A stretch of 64,000 bases of DNA from Phycisphaerales bacterium (GCA_030149165.1 JASBRY010000008.1:62001-126000), one strand, 5' to 3'. Positions 50,835-60,879 are shown, counted from the stretch's first letter. The notes: generated from the sequence alone by a model not told the origin. A program made the numbers and translations.

Positions 50835-51626
50835 ATGAGCCCCACACCTCCACCAACCCCTCCTCCACCTCCCTCCGACAACCACATCGAGCGTCACCAC
50901 CATCCCGTGTCGCTCCCTACCTTCGTCAAAGACGCGCCGGCTCGCTTGTTCATCGGAGGCTCCTTCGACCCCCCCCACCTCGCCCACACCACCCTCGCCG
51001 ACCAAGCCGCTCAGCATCTTGAGATCGCTCTGGGACTGACGCCCAACACCTGCCCGCTCATTTATGTCCCCGCGTCGCGCTCGCCGCATAAAGACCACGC
51101 CCCGACCCAGGATCAGCATCGCGTCGAGATGCTCAAGATCGCGATCGAGTCCATCGAGCGTCCCGCCACCATCTGGACACAAGAACTCGCGGATGGATTG
51201 CTCAACCAAGAGCACAACAACCAGCCCCAACCAAGCTACTGGGCCGACACCTGGTCCATTGTGCGTCTGATGCACACCACAGGCATCAACCACTTCCTCA
51301 TCGGCGCCGACCAAGCCCTTTCCATGCACCGCTGGCGCCGCTACACCGAATACTGGCGCGACGCGGTCGTCATCCTGCGAGGCAACGACGATCCCGATGA
51401 ATCCGTCTCCACCCTCATCAGCGCCCTCGACGAGCTCGGCGTCTGGGACAACGACGACCTCCATCACTGGGAGCAGTCCTGCATCGAGCTCGAAACACTC
51501 CCCTACTCCTCAACCAGTATCCGTCAGCAACTCGCAGACCTCGATCGATCCAAAGAAAAACCCCAAATCGAGGGTCTCGATCCGGGGGTGCTTTCATACA
51601 TCATCGAACACGGCTTATACCGCTAG
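50835..51626 (+). CDS. nadD: Nicotinate-nucleotide adenylyltransferase
   Basis: 263 residues. GGSFDPPHLAH is the nucleotidyltransferase (H-x-G-H-type) motif and PYSSTSIRQQLA the C-terminal phosphate-binding motif (S-S-T-x-I-R). It adenylates nicotinate mononucleotide in NAD synthesis. The first ~35 residues are a Pro- and His-rich extension; the catalytic domain starts around residue 36, so a later start cannot be excluded. It converges on metK with 19 bases between. Confidence 0.9.
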   Translation: MSPTPPPTPPPPPSDNHIERHHHPVSLPTFVKDAPARLFIGGSFDPPHLAHTTLADQAAQHLEIALGLTPNTCPLIYVPASRSPHKDHAPTQDQHRVEMLKIAIESIERPATIWTQELADGLLNQEHNNQPQPSYWADTWSIVRLMHTTGINHFLIGADQALSMHRWRRYTEYWRDAVVILRGNDDPDESVSTLISALDELGVWDNDDLHHWEQSCIELETLPYSSTSIRQQLADLDRSKEKPQIEGLDPGVLSYIIEHGLYR

Positions 51627-51645
51627 TTCAATCAAGTCAGACTGA

Positions 51646-52830
51646 TCACGCCATGCAGGGCTCAGCATTCTTGACCGCTGCCTTGAGCGCATCCGCTTTG
51701 TCAGTGCGTTCCCAAGGGAAGAACCATGTGCCGTTCTTCTCGACCGCTGTGCGTCCGAAGTGGCCGTGACGCGCCGACTTGCGATAGATCGGCTTGCGCA
51801 GATCGAGCGAGTCGATAATCCCACGCGGTGTCAGCGGGAAGACCTCGCGAACCGCCTTCGCGATCGCGTCTTCGGAAACTTTCGCCGTCCCAAAGGTCTC
51901 GACGAACACGCTGGTGGGTTCGGCGACACCGATCGCGTACGAGAGCTGGATCTCGCACTCATCCGCGAGATCCGCCGCGACGATGTTCTTCGCGATGTAC
52001 CGCGCCATGTACGCCGCGGAGCGGTCGACCTTGGTTGGGTCCTTGCCGGAGAACGCTCCGCCGCCGTGACGGCCGCGTCCGCCGTAGGTATCGACGATGA
52101 TCTTGCGTCCGGTGAGACCCGCGTCGCCGTGTGGTCCGCCCAGCTCGAAGCGACCGGTCGGATTCACATGGATCGTGATCCCTGGATTCCACAACTCGCC
52201 GAGAACTGGTTTAATGATCTGATCAATCACCTGATTGCGGAGCTCGTCCTGACGATCGTTCCAGGTCTTATCGTGCTGGGTCGAGATCACAACAGTATCG
52301 ATCCGGACCGGCTTGCCGTTGTCGTACTCCACAGTCACCTGGCTCTTGGCATCAGGACGCAGTCCAGGGATCATGTCTCCCTGACGAACCTCCGCTTGAC
52401 GAGCGACGAGCTTGTGGCTCAGCATGATCGGCAGCGGCATCAGCTCATCGGTCTCCTTACACGCGAATCCGAACATCATGCCCTGATCGCCCGCACCCTC
52501 CTTGTTGACACCCATCGCGATGTCAGGGGACTGCTGGTTGATCGAAACGAGCACGGCACACGACTCGGCATCGAATCGCATATCACCGTCGGTGTATCCG
52601 ATCTCACGGATCACATTGCGGACCGTCTCAGGGATATCCACATACGCCGTCGTCGTGACCTCTCCAGCGATGACCGCCATCCCAGTCGAGACGAGCGTCT
52701 CCACAGCAACGCGTGAGTGTGGATCTTTCTCGAGCATCGCGTCGAGGATCGCATCGGAAATCTGGTCAGCCACCTTGTCGGGGTGACCCATGGAGACGGA
52801 TTCGGAGGTGAAGAAATGAGACTCTGGCAT
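51646..52830 (-). CDS. metK: S-adenosylmethionine synthetase
   Basis: 394 residues. [20 protein letters not shown] at the N-terminus with the ATP-binding His, [34 protein letters not shown] and [19 protein letters not shown] are the MetK signatures. Makes AdoMet from methionine (MetH product) and ATP. ATG 52830 has GAGGAG eight bases before it; no SAM riboswitch is seen in the 118-base divergent region shared with purM. Confidence 0.97.
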   Translation of the reverse strand: MPESHFFTSESVSMGHPDKVADQISDAILDAMLEKDPHSRVAVETLVSTGMAVIAGEVTTTAYVDIPETVRNVIREIGYTDGDMRFDAESCAVLVSINQQSPDIAMGVNKEGAGDQGMMFGFACKETDELMPLPIMLSHKLVARQAEVRQGDMIPGLRPDAKSQVTVEYDNGKPVRIDTVVISTQHDKTWNDRQDELRNQVIDQIIKPVLGELWNPGITIHVNPTGRFELGGPHGDAGLTGRKIIVDTYGGRGRHGGGAFSGKDPTKVDRSAAYMARYIAKNIVAADLADECEIQLSYAIGVAEPTSVFVETFGTAKVSEDAIAKAVREVFPLTPRGIIDSLDLRKPIYRKSARHGHFGRTAVEKNGTWFFPWERTDKADALKAAVKNAEPCMA

Positions 52831-52948
52831 ATGGACTCCTCTGTCGTTTTGTTGATCTCGTAGTATACGAACCTCGTCGGGGTTCTGCACATTCCGAGCG
52901 AGCCGATTTCTTTCACTCTTTGGGCAGATCGGGCGCATACGCTTGGGT

Positions 52949-54064
52949 ATGCCCGCATCGACCAAGAGCCGTCCTCGTAAGTCCGGTCCTCGCAAACCCT
53001 CAGGTTTGACCTATGCCCAGTCCGGCGTAGACATCGAAGCGGGCGACAAGTTCGTCGGATCCATCGGATCACTCCTCAGACGAACCCACGGACAACGCGT
53101 GATCGACAATCCAGGAGGATTCGCCGGACTCCTGCGGCTCGATTACAACGAGCAACTCTTCAAACACAACTACACCGACCCCGTCCTCGTCGCGTGCGCC
53201 GACGGCGTCGGGACCAAGGTCCACCTCGCGATCGAGATGGGTAAGCACGACACCGTCGGGATCGACCTCGTCGCGATGAATGTCAACGACCTGATCGTGC
53301 AAGGCGCTGAGCCCCTGCTGTTCCTCGATTATGTCGCGGTCCATAAGGTCGAGCAGGATGTGCTGCATGATCTGGTGCGTGGGATATCCGATGGATGCAA
53401 GCAAGCGGGATGCGCCCTGATCGGTGGTGAGACCGCGGAGATGAACGACCTCTACAAGCCGGGAGACTACGACCTCGCGGGATTCAGCGTCGGGGTTGTC
53501 GAGCTCAAGAAAGCAACCGATCCGATGCGCGTCGAAGCCGGAGACATCGTGCTCGGACTCGAATCCTCTGGTGTCCACTCCAACGGCTACTCACTCGTCC
53601 GCTCGATCATCAAGCACGCGAAACTCAAACTCGACAAGGTCTACCCAGAACTCGACCCCGATCGCACGCTCGGAGAAGTCCTCCTCACCCCAACAAGAAT
53701 CTACGCGGACTCGATCGTCAAACTCCTGCGCATGTACAAGGTCAAGAAAGTCATCTCAGGGATGGCGCACATCACCGGCGGTGGATTCGAGGGCAACCTC
53801 AACCGAGCGCTGCACGACAAGGTCGATGCATCCATCAAACTCGGGAGCTGGGACACCCCAAAGGTCTTCGAGTTCCTCCAGGAGCAAGGCGGCATCGACG
53901 ACGACGAGATGCGCCGCGTGTTCAACATGGGGATCGGATACTGCCTGATCGTGCGTCCGACCTTCGCGGAAGCCGTGAAACGCAAACTCGAGAAGCTCGG
54001 CGAAAGCGTCCATGTGATCGGGAAAATCACCAAGGGCAAAGGCGTGGTCAGACTCAAGAACTGA
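52949..54064 (+). CDS. purM: Phosphoribosylformylglycinamidine cyclo-ligase (AIR synthetase)
   Basis: 371 residues. Family segments: [45 protein letters not shown] and [12 protein letters not shown], followed by the C-terminal domain with [11 protein letters not shown]. Fifth step of purine synthesis. The first ~20 residues are a Lys/Arg-rich extension. ATG 52949 has TACGCT five bases before it and no Shine-Dalgarno. Confidence 0.94.
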   Translation: MPASTKSRPRKSGPRKPSGLTYAQSGVDIEAGDKFVGSIGSLLRRTHGQRVIDNPGGFAGLLRLDYNEQLFKHNYTDPVLVACADGVGTKVHLAIEMGKHDTVGIDLVAMNVNDLIVQGAEPLLFLDYVAVHKVEQDVLHDLVRGISDGCKQAGCALIGGETAEMNDLYKPGDYDLAGFSVGVVELKKATDPMRVEAGDIVLGLESSGVHSNGYSLVRSIIKHAKLKLDKVYPELDPDRTLGEVLLTPTRIYADSIVKLLRMYKVKKVISGMAHITGGGFEGNLNRALHDKVDASIKLGSWDTPKVFEFLQEQGGIDDDEMRRVFNMGIGYCLIVRPTFAEAVKRKLEKLGESVHVIGKITKGKGVVRLKN

Positions 54065-54115
54065 CTCGTTCAAGCGTTTGATTAACATTGAAGTGCACGA
54101 CACCTATTGGGAAAT

Positions 54116-54144
54116 TTGCCCAATCTTTCGTGATCCACTAGAAT
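54116..54144 (+). promoter_or_regulatory. Promoter of mscL with overlapping palindrome
   Basis: TTGCCC (54116-54121), 17-base spacer, TAGAAT (54139-54144). The -35 is part of a near-palindrome TTGGGAAATTTGCCCAA (54107-54123), which could be an operator. Confidence 0.55.
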
Positions 54145-54211
54145 GGGTGCTGTACCTACTTCCCGTTTACATGTTGAGCGGGTCCAATCACACTCGCACT
54201 GGAGAGTTCTC

Positions 54212-54643
54212 ATGGGCATGATCAAAGAGTTCAAAGAGTTTGCCATCAAAGGCAATATGGTTGATATGGCCGTCGGCATCATCATCGGCGGCGCATTTGG
54301 CCTGATCATCAAATCGTTGATCGCGGATGTCATTATGCCGCTTGTCGGCTCGGTCATCGGCGATGTCGATTTCACAAACCTGTACATCCCGCTTGCAGAA
54401 GGTGTGGAGAAAGGCCTCTCACTCGAAGAAGCACGCGCCCAGGGAGCGGTCTTCGCTTATGGCAACTTCATCACCATCCTGTTTAACTTCCTTATCCTCG
54501 CGTTCGTGATTTTCATCATGGTCAAGATGATCAACAAAGCGAAAGCAAACTTCGAGAAGGAGCAAGAAGCAGCTCCACCACCAGCACCTCCGGCAGATGT
54601 GGTCCTCCTCGAGGAGATCCGCGACCTGCTCAAGAAAGACTAA
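54212..54643 (+). CDS. mscL: Large-conductance mechanosensitive channel
   Basis: 143 residues. [20 protein letters not shown] opens the first transmembrane helix, with a conserved gate region and [12 protein letters not shown] after it; the second helix is [19 protein letters not shown], followed by the cytoplasmic helix. MscL opens under membrane tension to release solutes on osmotic downshock, in keeping with a marine or variable-salinity habitat. GGAGAG precedes ATG 54212; a second ATG lies two codons later. Confidence 0.95.
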   Translation: MGMIKEFKEFAIKGNMVDMAVGIIIGGAFGLIIKSLIADVIMPLVGSVIGDVDFTNLYIPLAEGVEKGLSLEEARAQGAVFAYGNFITILFNFLILAFVIFIMVKMINKAKANFEKEQEAAPPPAPPADVVLLEEIRDLLKKD

Positions 54644-54668
54644 ATCGGCACAACTGCCTATACGAAAG

Positions 54669-54692
54669 CCCGGCGATATGCCGGGTTTCTTT
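54669..54692 (+). terminator. Rho-independent terminator of mscL
   Basis: CCCGGC (54669-54674) / GCCGGG (54680-54685), loop GATAT, flanked by AAAG and TTTCTTT. The T run touches the stop codon of the convergent TPR gene, so it may act in both directions. Confidence 0.75.
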
Positions 54693-55572
54693 ATGCGCTG
54701 ACCTTTCCGAGTTCTTTCAATCGATTGATCCGATCGGGCTCCTGTGCCATCAACCATGAATCCTGCGAGAGCATCTCGAACGCTCTGAGAAAGTACAGTT
54801 GCGCTTCTTCCGTCTGTCCAAGTGCGTGCAAACACTCCGCGATCTCCTCGTGGACATAGCCGTCCGCATCAGGATCGGATTCCAACCCACGCTGGATCGT
54901 GAGCGCGTCGTCGATCCGATCCAGCGATCGCAGACAGCGTCCAACACACCAGCGTGCGATGCGGATGGTGGTTGGTGTGCCGTTCTCGATGCGTTCGTTG
55001 AGCGCTTGCTCGAACAGTTGCAGCGCGTGTTCGTAGTCCCCTGAAGCGTGGAGTGTCCATCCCATGTTGTTCAGGAGTGACCCCCTCCACTTGCGCGCAT
55101 CGCTTTGATCCGATTGCATCGCGAGGTCGAGTGCTTTCTGATTCCACTCCATTGCTTGATCCGCTTCATGCACGATCCCGAGCATGTGGGCCGCATCGAC
55201 CGCGAGTCCGTCGAGATTGTGGTCACAAGCGAACTTCCACGCACGCTCAAACTCCGCGATGGATTGTTCTTTGCTCCCTGACGAGTTGAGCAATCGGCCT
55301 CGCTCCAGAGCGACGCGGACCGCGAGCTCTCCATCAGGATTCGGAACCTCGTCACGGATCGACTGGAGGACCGCTCCCCCCTCGTCGAATCGACGCTGGA
55401 GTCCCAGAGCGCGAGCGAGCTGGGTGCTCGTGAGTGCGGCCAGGGTTCGGTCCCCAGATTCAGCCGCTCGATCCCGAAACTGGATGAATCGCTGCTCACT
55501 GGATGCGGGATCCTGGAAGTCCCAGAGCAGGCTCAGCGAAGCGGGATTGAGTGGGCACTGGTTCGGGTCCAT
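54691..55572 (-). CDS. Tetratricopeptide-repeat protein
   Basis: 293 residues, all helical, with about six TPR-like units (for example AADMAHML-type and NMGWTLHASGDYEHALQLFE). No signal peptide or catalytic domain. Probably a cytoplasmic scaffold. ATG 55572 has TACGAT six bases before it on the minus strand. Convergent with mscL, sharing the terminator. Confidence 0.8.
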   Translation of the reverse strand: MDPNQCPLNPASLSLLWDFQDPASSEQRFIQFRDRAAESGDRTLAALTSTQLARALGLQRRFDEGGAVLQSIRDEVPNPDGELAVRVALERGRLLNSSGSKEQSIAEFERAWKFACDHNLDGLAVDAAHMLGIVHEADQAMEWNQKALDLAMQSDQSDARKWRGSLLNNMGWTLHASGDYEHALQLFEQALNERIENGTPTTIRIARWCVGRCLRSLDRIDDALTIQRGLESDPDADGYVHEEIAECLHALGQTEEAQLYFLRAFEMLSQDSWLMAQEPDRINRLKELGKVSA

Positions 55573-55799
55573 AGCTGGATCGTACCTCCAAACCAGCGTT
55601 GTGGATGCGGGAACGAAGATTGGGTACTGGGAACCCCCCACAGGATGTGAGATTATTTCATTTCAGAATCTTGACACGCTCAGTCCCTTGTGGGGTCTAG
55701 ACTTGGGAGCATCGCCACGAGGTGTTGCGTCGACGAAGAAGAAGCCCGGTTCTCTTACTCGATCAGATTAGACTCACGGGCATTTGGAAGACGACTGCA

Positions 55800-56213
55800 A
55801 TGTTGAACCTGTATGTAGGGAACCTCCCTTACTCGATGAACGATCAAGAACTCAATGACCTTTTCTCCGAGATCGGACAAGTCCGTTCCGCGAAGGTGAT
55901 GAGTGATCGCGAAACCGGCCGCTCACGCGGATTCGGTTTTGTTGAAATGGAAGACGACGGCGCCGGCCGTGAAGCAATTGAAAAACTCAACGGCTCCGAC
56001 TGTGGCGGTCGTGCACTCGTCGTGAACGAAGCTCGTCCACGCGAAGAGCGTCCACGCGGTGGCGGCGGTCGCGGTGGCTACGGCGGCGGCGGAGGCGGCC
56101 GTGGTGGTTACGGCGGTGGCGGCGGTGGCGGCGGTGGTCGTGGCGGCTACGGCGGTGGCGGCGGCGGTGGTCGCGGCGGCTACGGCGGTGGCGGTGGCGG
56201 CGACAACTGGTAA
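55800..56213 (+). CDS. RNA-binding protein: one RRM plus Arg-Gly-Gly/Tyr-Gly-rich tail
   Basis: 137 residues. RRM at 1-80 with RNP2 LYVGNLPYS and RNP1 RGFGFVEM, both aromatic RNA-contact positions kept. The C-terminal ~55 residues are repeats of R-G-G-Y-G with runs of Gly, ending DNW. Such glycine-rich RRM proteins occur in cyanobacteria and other bacteria and often respond to cold. GGAAG lies nine bases before the ATG. A TTGACA at 55671 suggests a promoter and a leader of around 100 bases, but no -10 at good spacing is clear. Confidence 0.9.
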   Translation: MLNLYVGNLPYSMNDQELNDLFSEIGQVRSAKVMSDRETGRSRGFGFVEMEDDGAGREAIEKLNGSDCGGRALVVNEARPREERPRGGGGRGGYGGGGGGRGGYGGGGGGGGGRGGYGGGGGGGRGGYGGGGGGDNW

Positions 56214-56240
56214 GCCAACCACATCTGTTGAAATCTCAAG

Positions 56241-56266
56241 ACCCGCTCACATCGAGCGGGTTTTTT
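56241..56266 (+). terminator. Rho-independent terminator of the RRM gene
   Basis: ACCCGCTC (56241-56248) / GAGCGGGT (56254-56261), loop ACATC, then six T including the last stem base. Confidence 0.88.
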
Positions 56267-56350
56267 GTTGCATCTGATGAATCGATCGTTGTGGATATTG
56301 CTGTGAGAATAACAAAGAACCCCCACACTCGTGTGCAGGGGTCTTGGCAA

Positions 56351-56422
56351 CTCCTCCGACTGGACTCGAACCAGTAACCTAGCGGTTAACAGCCGCTCGC
56401 TCTACCATTGAGCTACGGAGGA
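56351..56422 (-). tRNA. tRNA-Asn (anticodon GTT)
   Basis: A 72-base cloverleaf on the minus strand. Acceptor TCCTCCG / CGGAGGA, anticodon arm AGCGG-CTGTTAA-CCGCT giving GTT, T arm ACTGG-TTCGAGT-CCAGT. Discriminator G; CCA is not encoded. Together with the terminator it fills most of the 328-base gap 56214-56541. Confidence 0.93.
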
Positions 56423-56541
56423 TCAAAATGCAGGTCACAACGCTAGCAACCTCATTCCCAGTGTCAAGTCCGAGGGGATGATCTGTGAAAGAATCCCCTC
56501 TTGGGATCAACCGGACCCCTGATTGATCGTACACATAGGGT

Positions 56542-57954
56542 ATGAACTCCAGTCGATTCGTCGATATCCGGACATTGCTGCTCTTGGTCCTGACCCTCGT
56601 GCTGGGGTCTGGAACAGCGTCCGCTCAAGATGCTCGCGACGGACTCCTCTGGATCGAGTCAAAACCAGCACTGGAAGGGATCCTATCAATGGGATCCGGA
56701 TCGATGGATGCGGATCTCGCGTCCTCTCCGATGCTGCGTGATCTTGGGAAGATCGCGGGCGTGCTCGACTCCAAAGATCTCGCTCGGCTGCGCCGGGAAC
56801 TGACCAACGCGATCGATGTGCCTGAGTCCAGCGAAACCATCGGATCGCTCGCGCTCGAGCGATCAGGGGAGACCAAACTGCTCAGCGTCGCGAGGGATCA
56901 AGCGGGACGGCTCTACCTGCTCGAGGATGCCGAGTCGACAACTGGGTATGCACTGACTGAGGAGGTCATTCAAGAACTGCCGCTCGATCGAGCGATGCTC
57001 GTCGGCGTGGATCGGGAGCGTGCCGCGAAGCAACTGCGGAGTGGTCGATTGGATCTCCCTTACTTTGAGTCCAGCACCAAACTCGACGGCAAGACACGCC
57101 GTGCTCGGCTCAAGCGCCAATACCCTGAACTGAGCAGGGACTTGTCCGAAGAACGGATACAGGTTCGATTCCCTGTGAATCATCAGTCAACCGGACTGCC
57201 TGGGATACTTGTGTGGGTGAGTCCGACTCCCAACGGTCAGATCCCTCGAATCTTCGAGAACGCGTGCGACGAGTTGAATCTGATCGCGATCGGTGTGGAC
57301 AACAACGGCAACAAACGAGAACTCACCAATCGTCTCCAGATACATCTCGATTCAATCGCGACGATCAGCGCGTATGTACGGATCGATCACAGACGCGTGT
57401 ACATCACCGGAATGTCGGGAGGAGGACGATGCTCAGGGATCCTCCAGCTCGCGTTCCCAGATATATTCATGGGGACTGTTCCCATCGTGGGACTGGATTC
57501 GTACCACAGGACCCCCACTGGGAAAGCGGGTGAGTACTGGCCCGAACGGCTCGCAAAGCCGAGCGGTCGATGGTTCAAGATGCTCAAGGAACGAAGGTTT
57601 GCGTGCATCACTGGTACGATGGATTTCAATGCTCCTGAAATGGAGAAACGCACGGCTCAAATGCAAGCGGACGGACTCGATGTCAGGCTCGACATGATCG
57701 AAGGAATGGGACACACGATGCCCAGCGCTGAGCAGTTCTCCGATGCTCTCCGCTGGGTGGATCAACTCCAGCAAGAGATGATCAAAGAAGCCGAGCGGGA
57801 TGCGTCTGAGGATTTAAATACACTCAAGGAACGATTCGGAGACCAGCTCGGGATCATCCCAAGCACACGCAAACAACTCATCGACATCACGATCGAAACC
57901 CCTTGGTCGGACGCGGCGTGGGAAGCGGCACGGCTGCTGGGACTCGACGGATAA
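56542..57954 (+). CDS. Secreted alpha/beta-hydrolase (PHB-depolymerase-like esterase)
   Basis: 470 residues with a signal peptide (cleavage likely after ASAQ, residue ~29). The N-terminal ~190 residues are a separate domain without a recognised family. The C-terminal domain is an alpha/beta-hydrolase with nucleophile elbow GMSGGGRC, IVGLDSYHR, and the catalytic His in EGMGHTMPS. An esterase or depolymerase acting outside the cytoplasm is likely; substrate unknown. Upstream TACACA six bases before the ATG is one base off the TANNNT pattern. Confidence 0.8.
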   Translation: MNSSRFVDIRTLLLLVLTLVLGSGTASAQDARDGLLWIESKPALEGILSMGSGSMDADLASSPMLRDLGKIAGVLDSKDLARLRRELTNAIDVPESSETIGSLALERSGETKLLSVARDQAGRLYLLEDAESTTGYALTEEVIQELPLDRAMLVGVDRERAAKQLRSGRLDLPYFESSTKLDGKTRRARLKRQYPELSRDLSEERIQVRFPVNHQSTGLPGILVWVSPTPNGQIPRIFENACDELNLIAIGVDNNGNKRELTNRLQIHLDSIATISAYVRIDHRRVYITGMSGGGRCSGILQLAFPDIFMGTVPIVGLDSYHRTPTGKAGEYWPERLAKPSGRWFKMLKERRFACITGTMDFNAPEMEKRTAQMQADGLDVRLDMIEGMGHTMPSAEQFSDALRWVDQLQQEMIKEAERDASEDLNTLKERFGDQLGIIPSTRKQLIDITIETPWSDAAWEAARLLGLDG

Positions 57955-57995
57955 TTGCGTGCACGGATCTCACTGATGCACTATCGTCAGGGATC

Positions 57996-59174
57996 ATGAC
58001 ACAAATCGCAGAACGATTCAGACCATTCGGCACGACCATTTTCACAGAAATGACGGTGCTTGCCAACGAGCACAACGCGGTCAACCTCTCCCAGGGATTC
58101 CCAGACTTCGATGGTCCGGAACTCGGGAAACTCGCGGCACAGCGCGGGATCAGTGAGGGACACAACCAATACGCGCCGCTCGCGGGATTACCAATCCTCA
58201 AGGACGCGATTGCACGCTGGTCATCGGACTACAACGGGATCGCGTATGACCATACGAGCGAGATCACGGTCACCAGCGGATGCACCGAAGCGATCGCGTC
58301 ATCGTTTTTGGGGTTGGTCAATCCCGGCGATGAGGTGATCCTGTTTGAGCCGTATTACGACTCGTACCGAGCGTGCCTGGCGATGAGCGGCGCGACGGCG
58401 AAGTTTGTGACGATCCGTCCAACAGAGTCTGGGTTCGGATTCGATCCTGATGAACTCAAAGCAGCGTTCAGCGACCGTACGCGTGCGGTGCTGGTCAATA
58501 CGCCTCATAATCCGACTGGATTAGTCATGAACGAACAGCAGTTGACGCTCATCGCGGATCTGTGCAAGAAACATGACGCGATCGTGTTCTCCGATGAGGT
58601 CTACGAACGGCTGACTTACGACGGCTGCACGCACCGATCCATCGCGACGATCGATGGGATGCGTGAACGCACAGTCATCATGTCCTCGCTCGGAAAGACT
58701 TTCTCGCTCACTGGATGGAAGATTGGATGGACGCTCGCACCACCTGATCTCACTGAAGGCGTGCGATCGGCGCACCAGTTCGTCACCTTCTCTGTTCCAG
58801 GACCATTGCAACTTGGAGCCGCGGCTTTGCTCAATGATGCACGCGACGAGGCGGACAAGCTACGGGATCAGTTTCAACAGACGCGTGATGTGCTTGCTGA
58901 AGCGCTGAGTGAGTTGGGGTTTGTGGTGCACAATCCTCAGGGTGCGTATTTCATCATGGCTGATCATCAAGCAGTCAGTAGTCGGCTTGGTTTGCAAACG
59001 GATGTGGATCTGTGCCGATGGCTCCCGGAGCATGCCGGGGTTGCGGCGATCCCACCCAGTGGGTTCTACATGAATCCAGCGGATGGCGCGGGATTCGTTC
59101 GATTTGCGTTCTGCAAACAGATGGGGACGATCGACGAGGCAATCAAACGGCTTCGTTCGACGCTGACGCAATGA
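57996..59174 (+). CDS. Class I/II aminotransferase, kynurenine/methionine aminotransferase-like
   Basis: 392 residues, PLP fold type I. NLSQGFPDFDGP at the N-terminus, LVNTPHNPTGLV, the PLP Asp in VFSDEVYE, and the Schiff-base Lys in SSLGKTFSLTGWK. This is the subgroup of YbdL and kynurenine aminotransferases that use methionine, glutamine or aromatic donors. The stop overlaps the glycerate-kinase start by four bases (ATGA), so the two may act together, perhaps through hydroxypyruvate or other 2-oxoacids; this is inference. Confidence 0.9.
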   Translation: MTQIAERFRPFGTTIFTEMTVLANEHNAVNLSQGFPDFDGPELGKLAAQRGISEGHNQYAPLAGLPILKDAIARWSSDYNGIAYDHTSEITVTSGCTEAIASSFLGLVNPGDEVILFEPYYDSYRACLAMSGATAKFVTIRPTESGFGFDPDELKAAFSDRTRAVLVNTPHNPTGLVMNEQQLTLIADLCKKHDAIVFSDEVYERLTYDGCTHRSIATIDGMRERTVIMSSLGKTFSLTGWKIGWTLAPPDLTEGVRSAHQFVTFSVPGPLQLGAAALLNDARDEADKLRDQFQQTRDVLAEALSELGFVVHNPQGAYFIMADHQAVSSRLGLQTDVDLCRWLPEHAGVAAIPPSGFYMNPADGAGFVRFAFCKQMGTIDEAIKRLRSTLTQ

Positions 59175-60373
59175 CCAGAGTTCAACTCTCAACCTCGCTT
59201 GAACCACAGATCGCACGATTCGTCAGTGCGTTAGTCGAGCACACTCACAATGCAATCAATCCACAGCGTTTGATTTCCCAGTCGATGGACTTCGATGCGT
59301 TTGATTGTCCCACGCATGTCATCGCGTTCGGGAAAGCCGCGGCATCCATGGCACTGGGATGCCGAACAGAGTTGGGTGCTCTGTTCGTTGACGGGATCGT
59401 GCTGTGTCCCGATGAGCAGATTCCGAAAGATCCTGAATCGCTTGCTCTGTCATTCTTCGGCGTCGATCATCCCTCCCCCACTGAACGGAATATCGAAGCG
59501 ACCAAAGCGGTCATTCAGTACGCGTCGACGATCCCGCGCGAGCATGCGTGTGTTGTGAGCTTCTCTGGGGGAGGTTCGGCGCACTTGTGTGCTCCATCTC
59601 GAGGTGTTTCGCTGAACGAGATCATCGAAACCACAGATCGGCTCAACCAATCCGGCGCGAGCATCCAAGAACTGAATGCTGCACGCAAGAAACTCGAAAC
59701 CCTCAAAGGCGGAGGGCTCGCAAGACTGCTCGGACACCTCGAGCATGTGGAGGCGTGTGTGCTCTCCGATGTCATGGGAGATGATCTGGACACCATCGCT
59801 TCGGGACCGATGCGAGATGAAAGCAATCTGATCAAGCACACCGTCATCGGGAATCATCTCGTGCTGCGAGATGCTTGCGGATCGTTCATCCAGCACATCG
59901 ATCCGAAGGTCGAGGTACGGTCGATGGATGCAACTGGGGAAGCATCAGCTGCTGGTCAAACACTCGCAGGATTGTTCCATCAATCACCCCAAAGTGTCTG
60001 CATTGCGACTGGAGAGACCACTGTGGATGCGAGCGGGACTGAGGGGGTTGGTGGGCCTTGCATGGAATCCGTGCTCGCGGCGGGACTTGAGCTCACGCAA
60101 ACCAACCTCTCGGACTGGGTCGTCATCGGCTTGGGATCGGACGGCATTGATGGGCCGACACAAGCCGCGGGCGCGATCTTGACCAATGAGATGCTTGGGA
60201 GACAAGTAGTCATGAGAGACGCTCAGCGAGCCCTCTCAGACCACGATGCGCTTGGTTTTTTGGACTCCATCGGAGCTGACATCGTGACCGGCCCCACTGG
60301 GACCAATGTCAATGATGTGGTGATGATCTGTCCGAAGATACTCACAGAAGCGTTCAACATCGCTCCAAAGTGA
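59171..60373 (+). CDS. Glycerate 2-kinase (MOFRL/DUF4147 family)
   Basis: 400 residues. IAFGKAAASMALG, VVSFSGGGSAHLCAPSRGVS, KLETLKGGGLARLL and SDVMGDDLDTIASGP are segments of the N-terminal domain; GLGSDGIDGPTQAAGAI and GPTGTNVNDVV lie in the MOFRL domain. It phosphorylates D-glycerate to 2-phosphoglycerate. ATG 59171 is set by the overlap with the aminotransferase stop. Confidence 0.92.
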   Translation: MTRVQLSTSLEPQIARFVSALVEHTHNAINPQRLISQSMDFDAFDCPTHVIAFGKAAASMALGCRTELGALFVDGIVLCPDEQIPKDPESLALSFFGVDHPSPTERNIEATKAVIQYASTIPREHACVVSFSGGGSAHLCAPSRGVSLNEIIETTDRLNQSGASIQELNAARKKLETLKGGGLARLLGHLEHVEACVLSDVMGDDLDTIASGPMRDESNLIKHTVIGNHLVLRDACGSFIQHIDPKVEVRSMDATGEASAAGQTLAGLFHQSPQSVCIATGETTVDASGTEGVGGPCMESVLAAGLELTQTNLSDWVVIGLGSDGIDGPTQAAGAILTNEMLGRQVVMRDAQRALSDHDALGFLDSIGADIVTGPTGTNVNDVVMICPKILTEAFNIAPK

Positions 60374-60498
60374 CCTCAAACCGCGTGATTTGGGGTGTTG
60401 ACCGATGCTTTTTCGCAATCTGAACGGGATCGAGGCATACGCTTTCAACCCCGCTTCGTACAGGGTTAGGGGATCAGACAAGGCTAATTGGAGATTTC

Positions 60499-60723
60499 AT
60501 GGCGAAACAGGATGACAAAATCACAATGGATGCGATCGTGACTGAGGCGCTTCCAAACGCGATGTTCAAGGTTCGGCTCCCAAACGAGCAGCAGACCGAG
60601 ATCATCGGATACATCTCAGGAAAGATGCGGAAGCACTACATCCGTATCCTGCCTGGCGATACGGTGACGGTTGAGATCTCACCGTACGACCTGACCAAAG
60701 CGCGGATTACTTACCGTCGTTGA
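60499..60723 (+). CDS. infA: Translation initiation factor IF-1
   Basis: 74 residues. [40 protein letters not shown] and [10 protein letters not shown] are the S1-like OB fold of IF-1. GGAG (TTGGAGATTTC) lies seven bases before the ATG. Stands alone with its own terminator. Confidence 0.96.
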   Translation: MAKQDDKITMDAIVTEALPNAMFKVRLPNEQQTEIIGYISGKMRKHYIRILPGDTVTVEISPYDLTKARITYRR

Positions 60724-60761
60724 TCATTTCGACTTGGTCGTTCATGCTGTTGGTACTTTTG

Positions 60762-60793
60762 AAGCCCATCGTTTGGTGGGCTTGTTTGTTTTT
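60762..60793 (+). terminator. Rho-independent terminator of infA
   Basis: AAGCCCATC (60762-60770) / GGTGGGCTT (60775-60783), one wobble pair, loop GTTT, then GTTTGTTTTT. Confidence 0.8.
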
Positions 60794-60879
60794 CCAGAAC
60801 CTCGATCTTCTAATGGAACTGACCACAAATCCCAAGTGATCTGAAGACAACGGATGATCAGGACCGATATTGGTCAGAG

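Noticed and set aside
52831..52948. Possible SAM riboswitch before metK
   Set aside because: The 118-base divergent region is too short and has none of the conserved helices; an ordinary GAGGAG site is present.
55923..56222. Minus-strand frame coding for an Ala/Thr-repeat protein
   Set aside because: It is simply the complement of the Gly-rich tail codons of the RRM protein.
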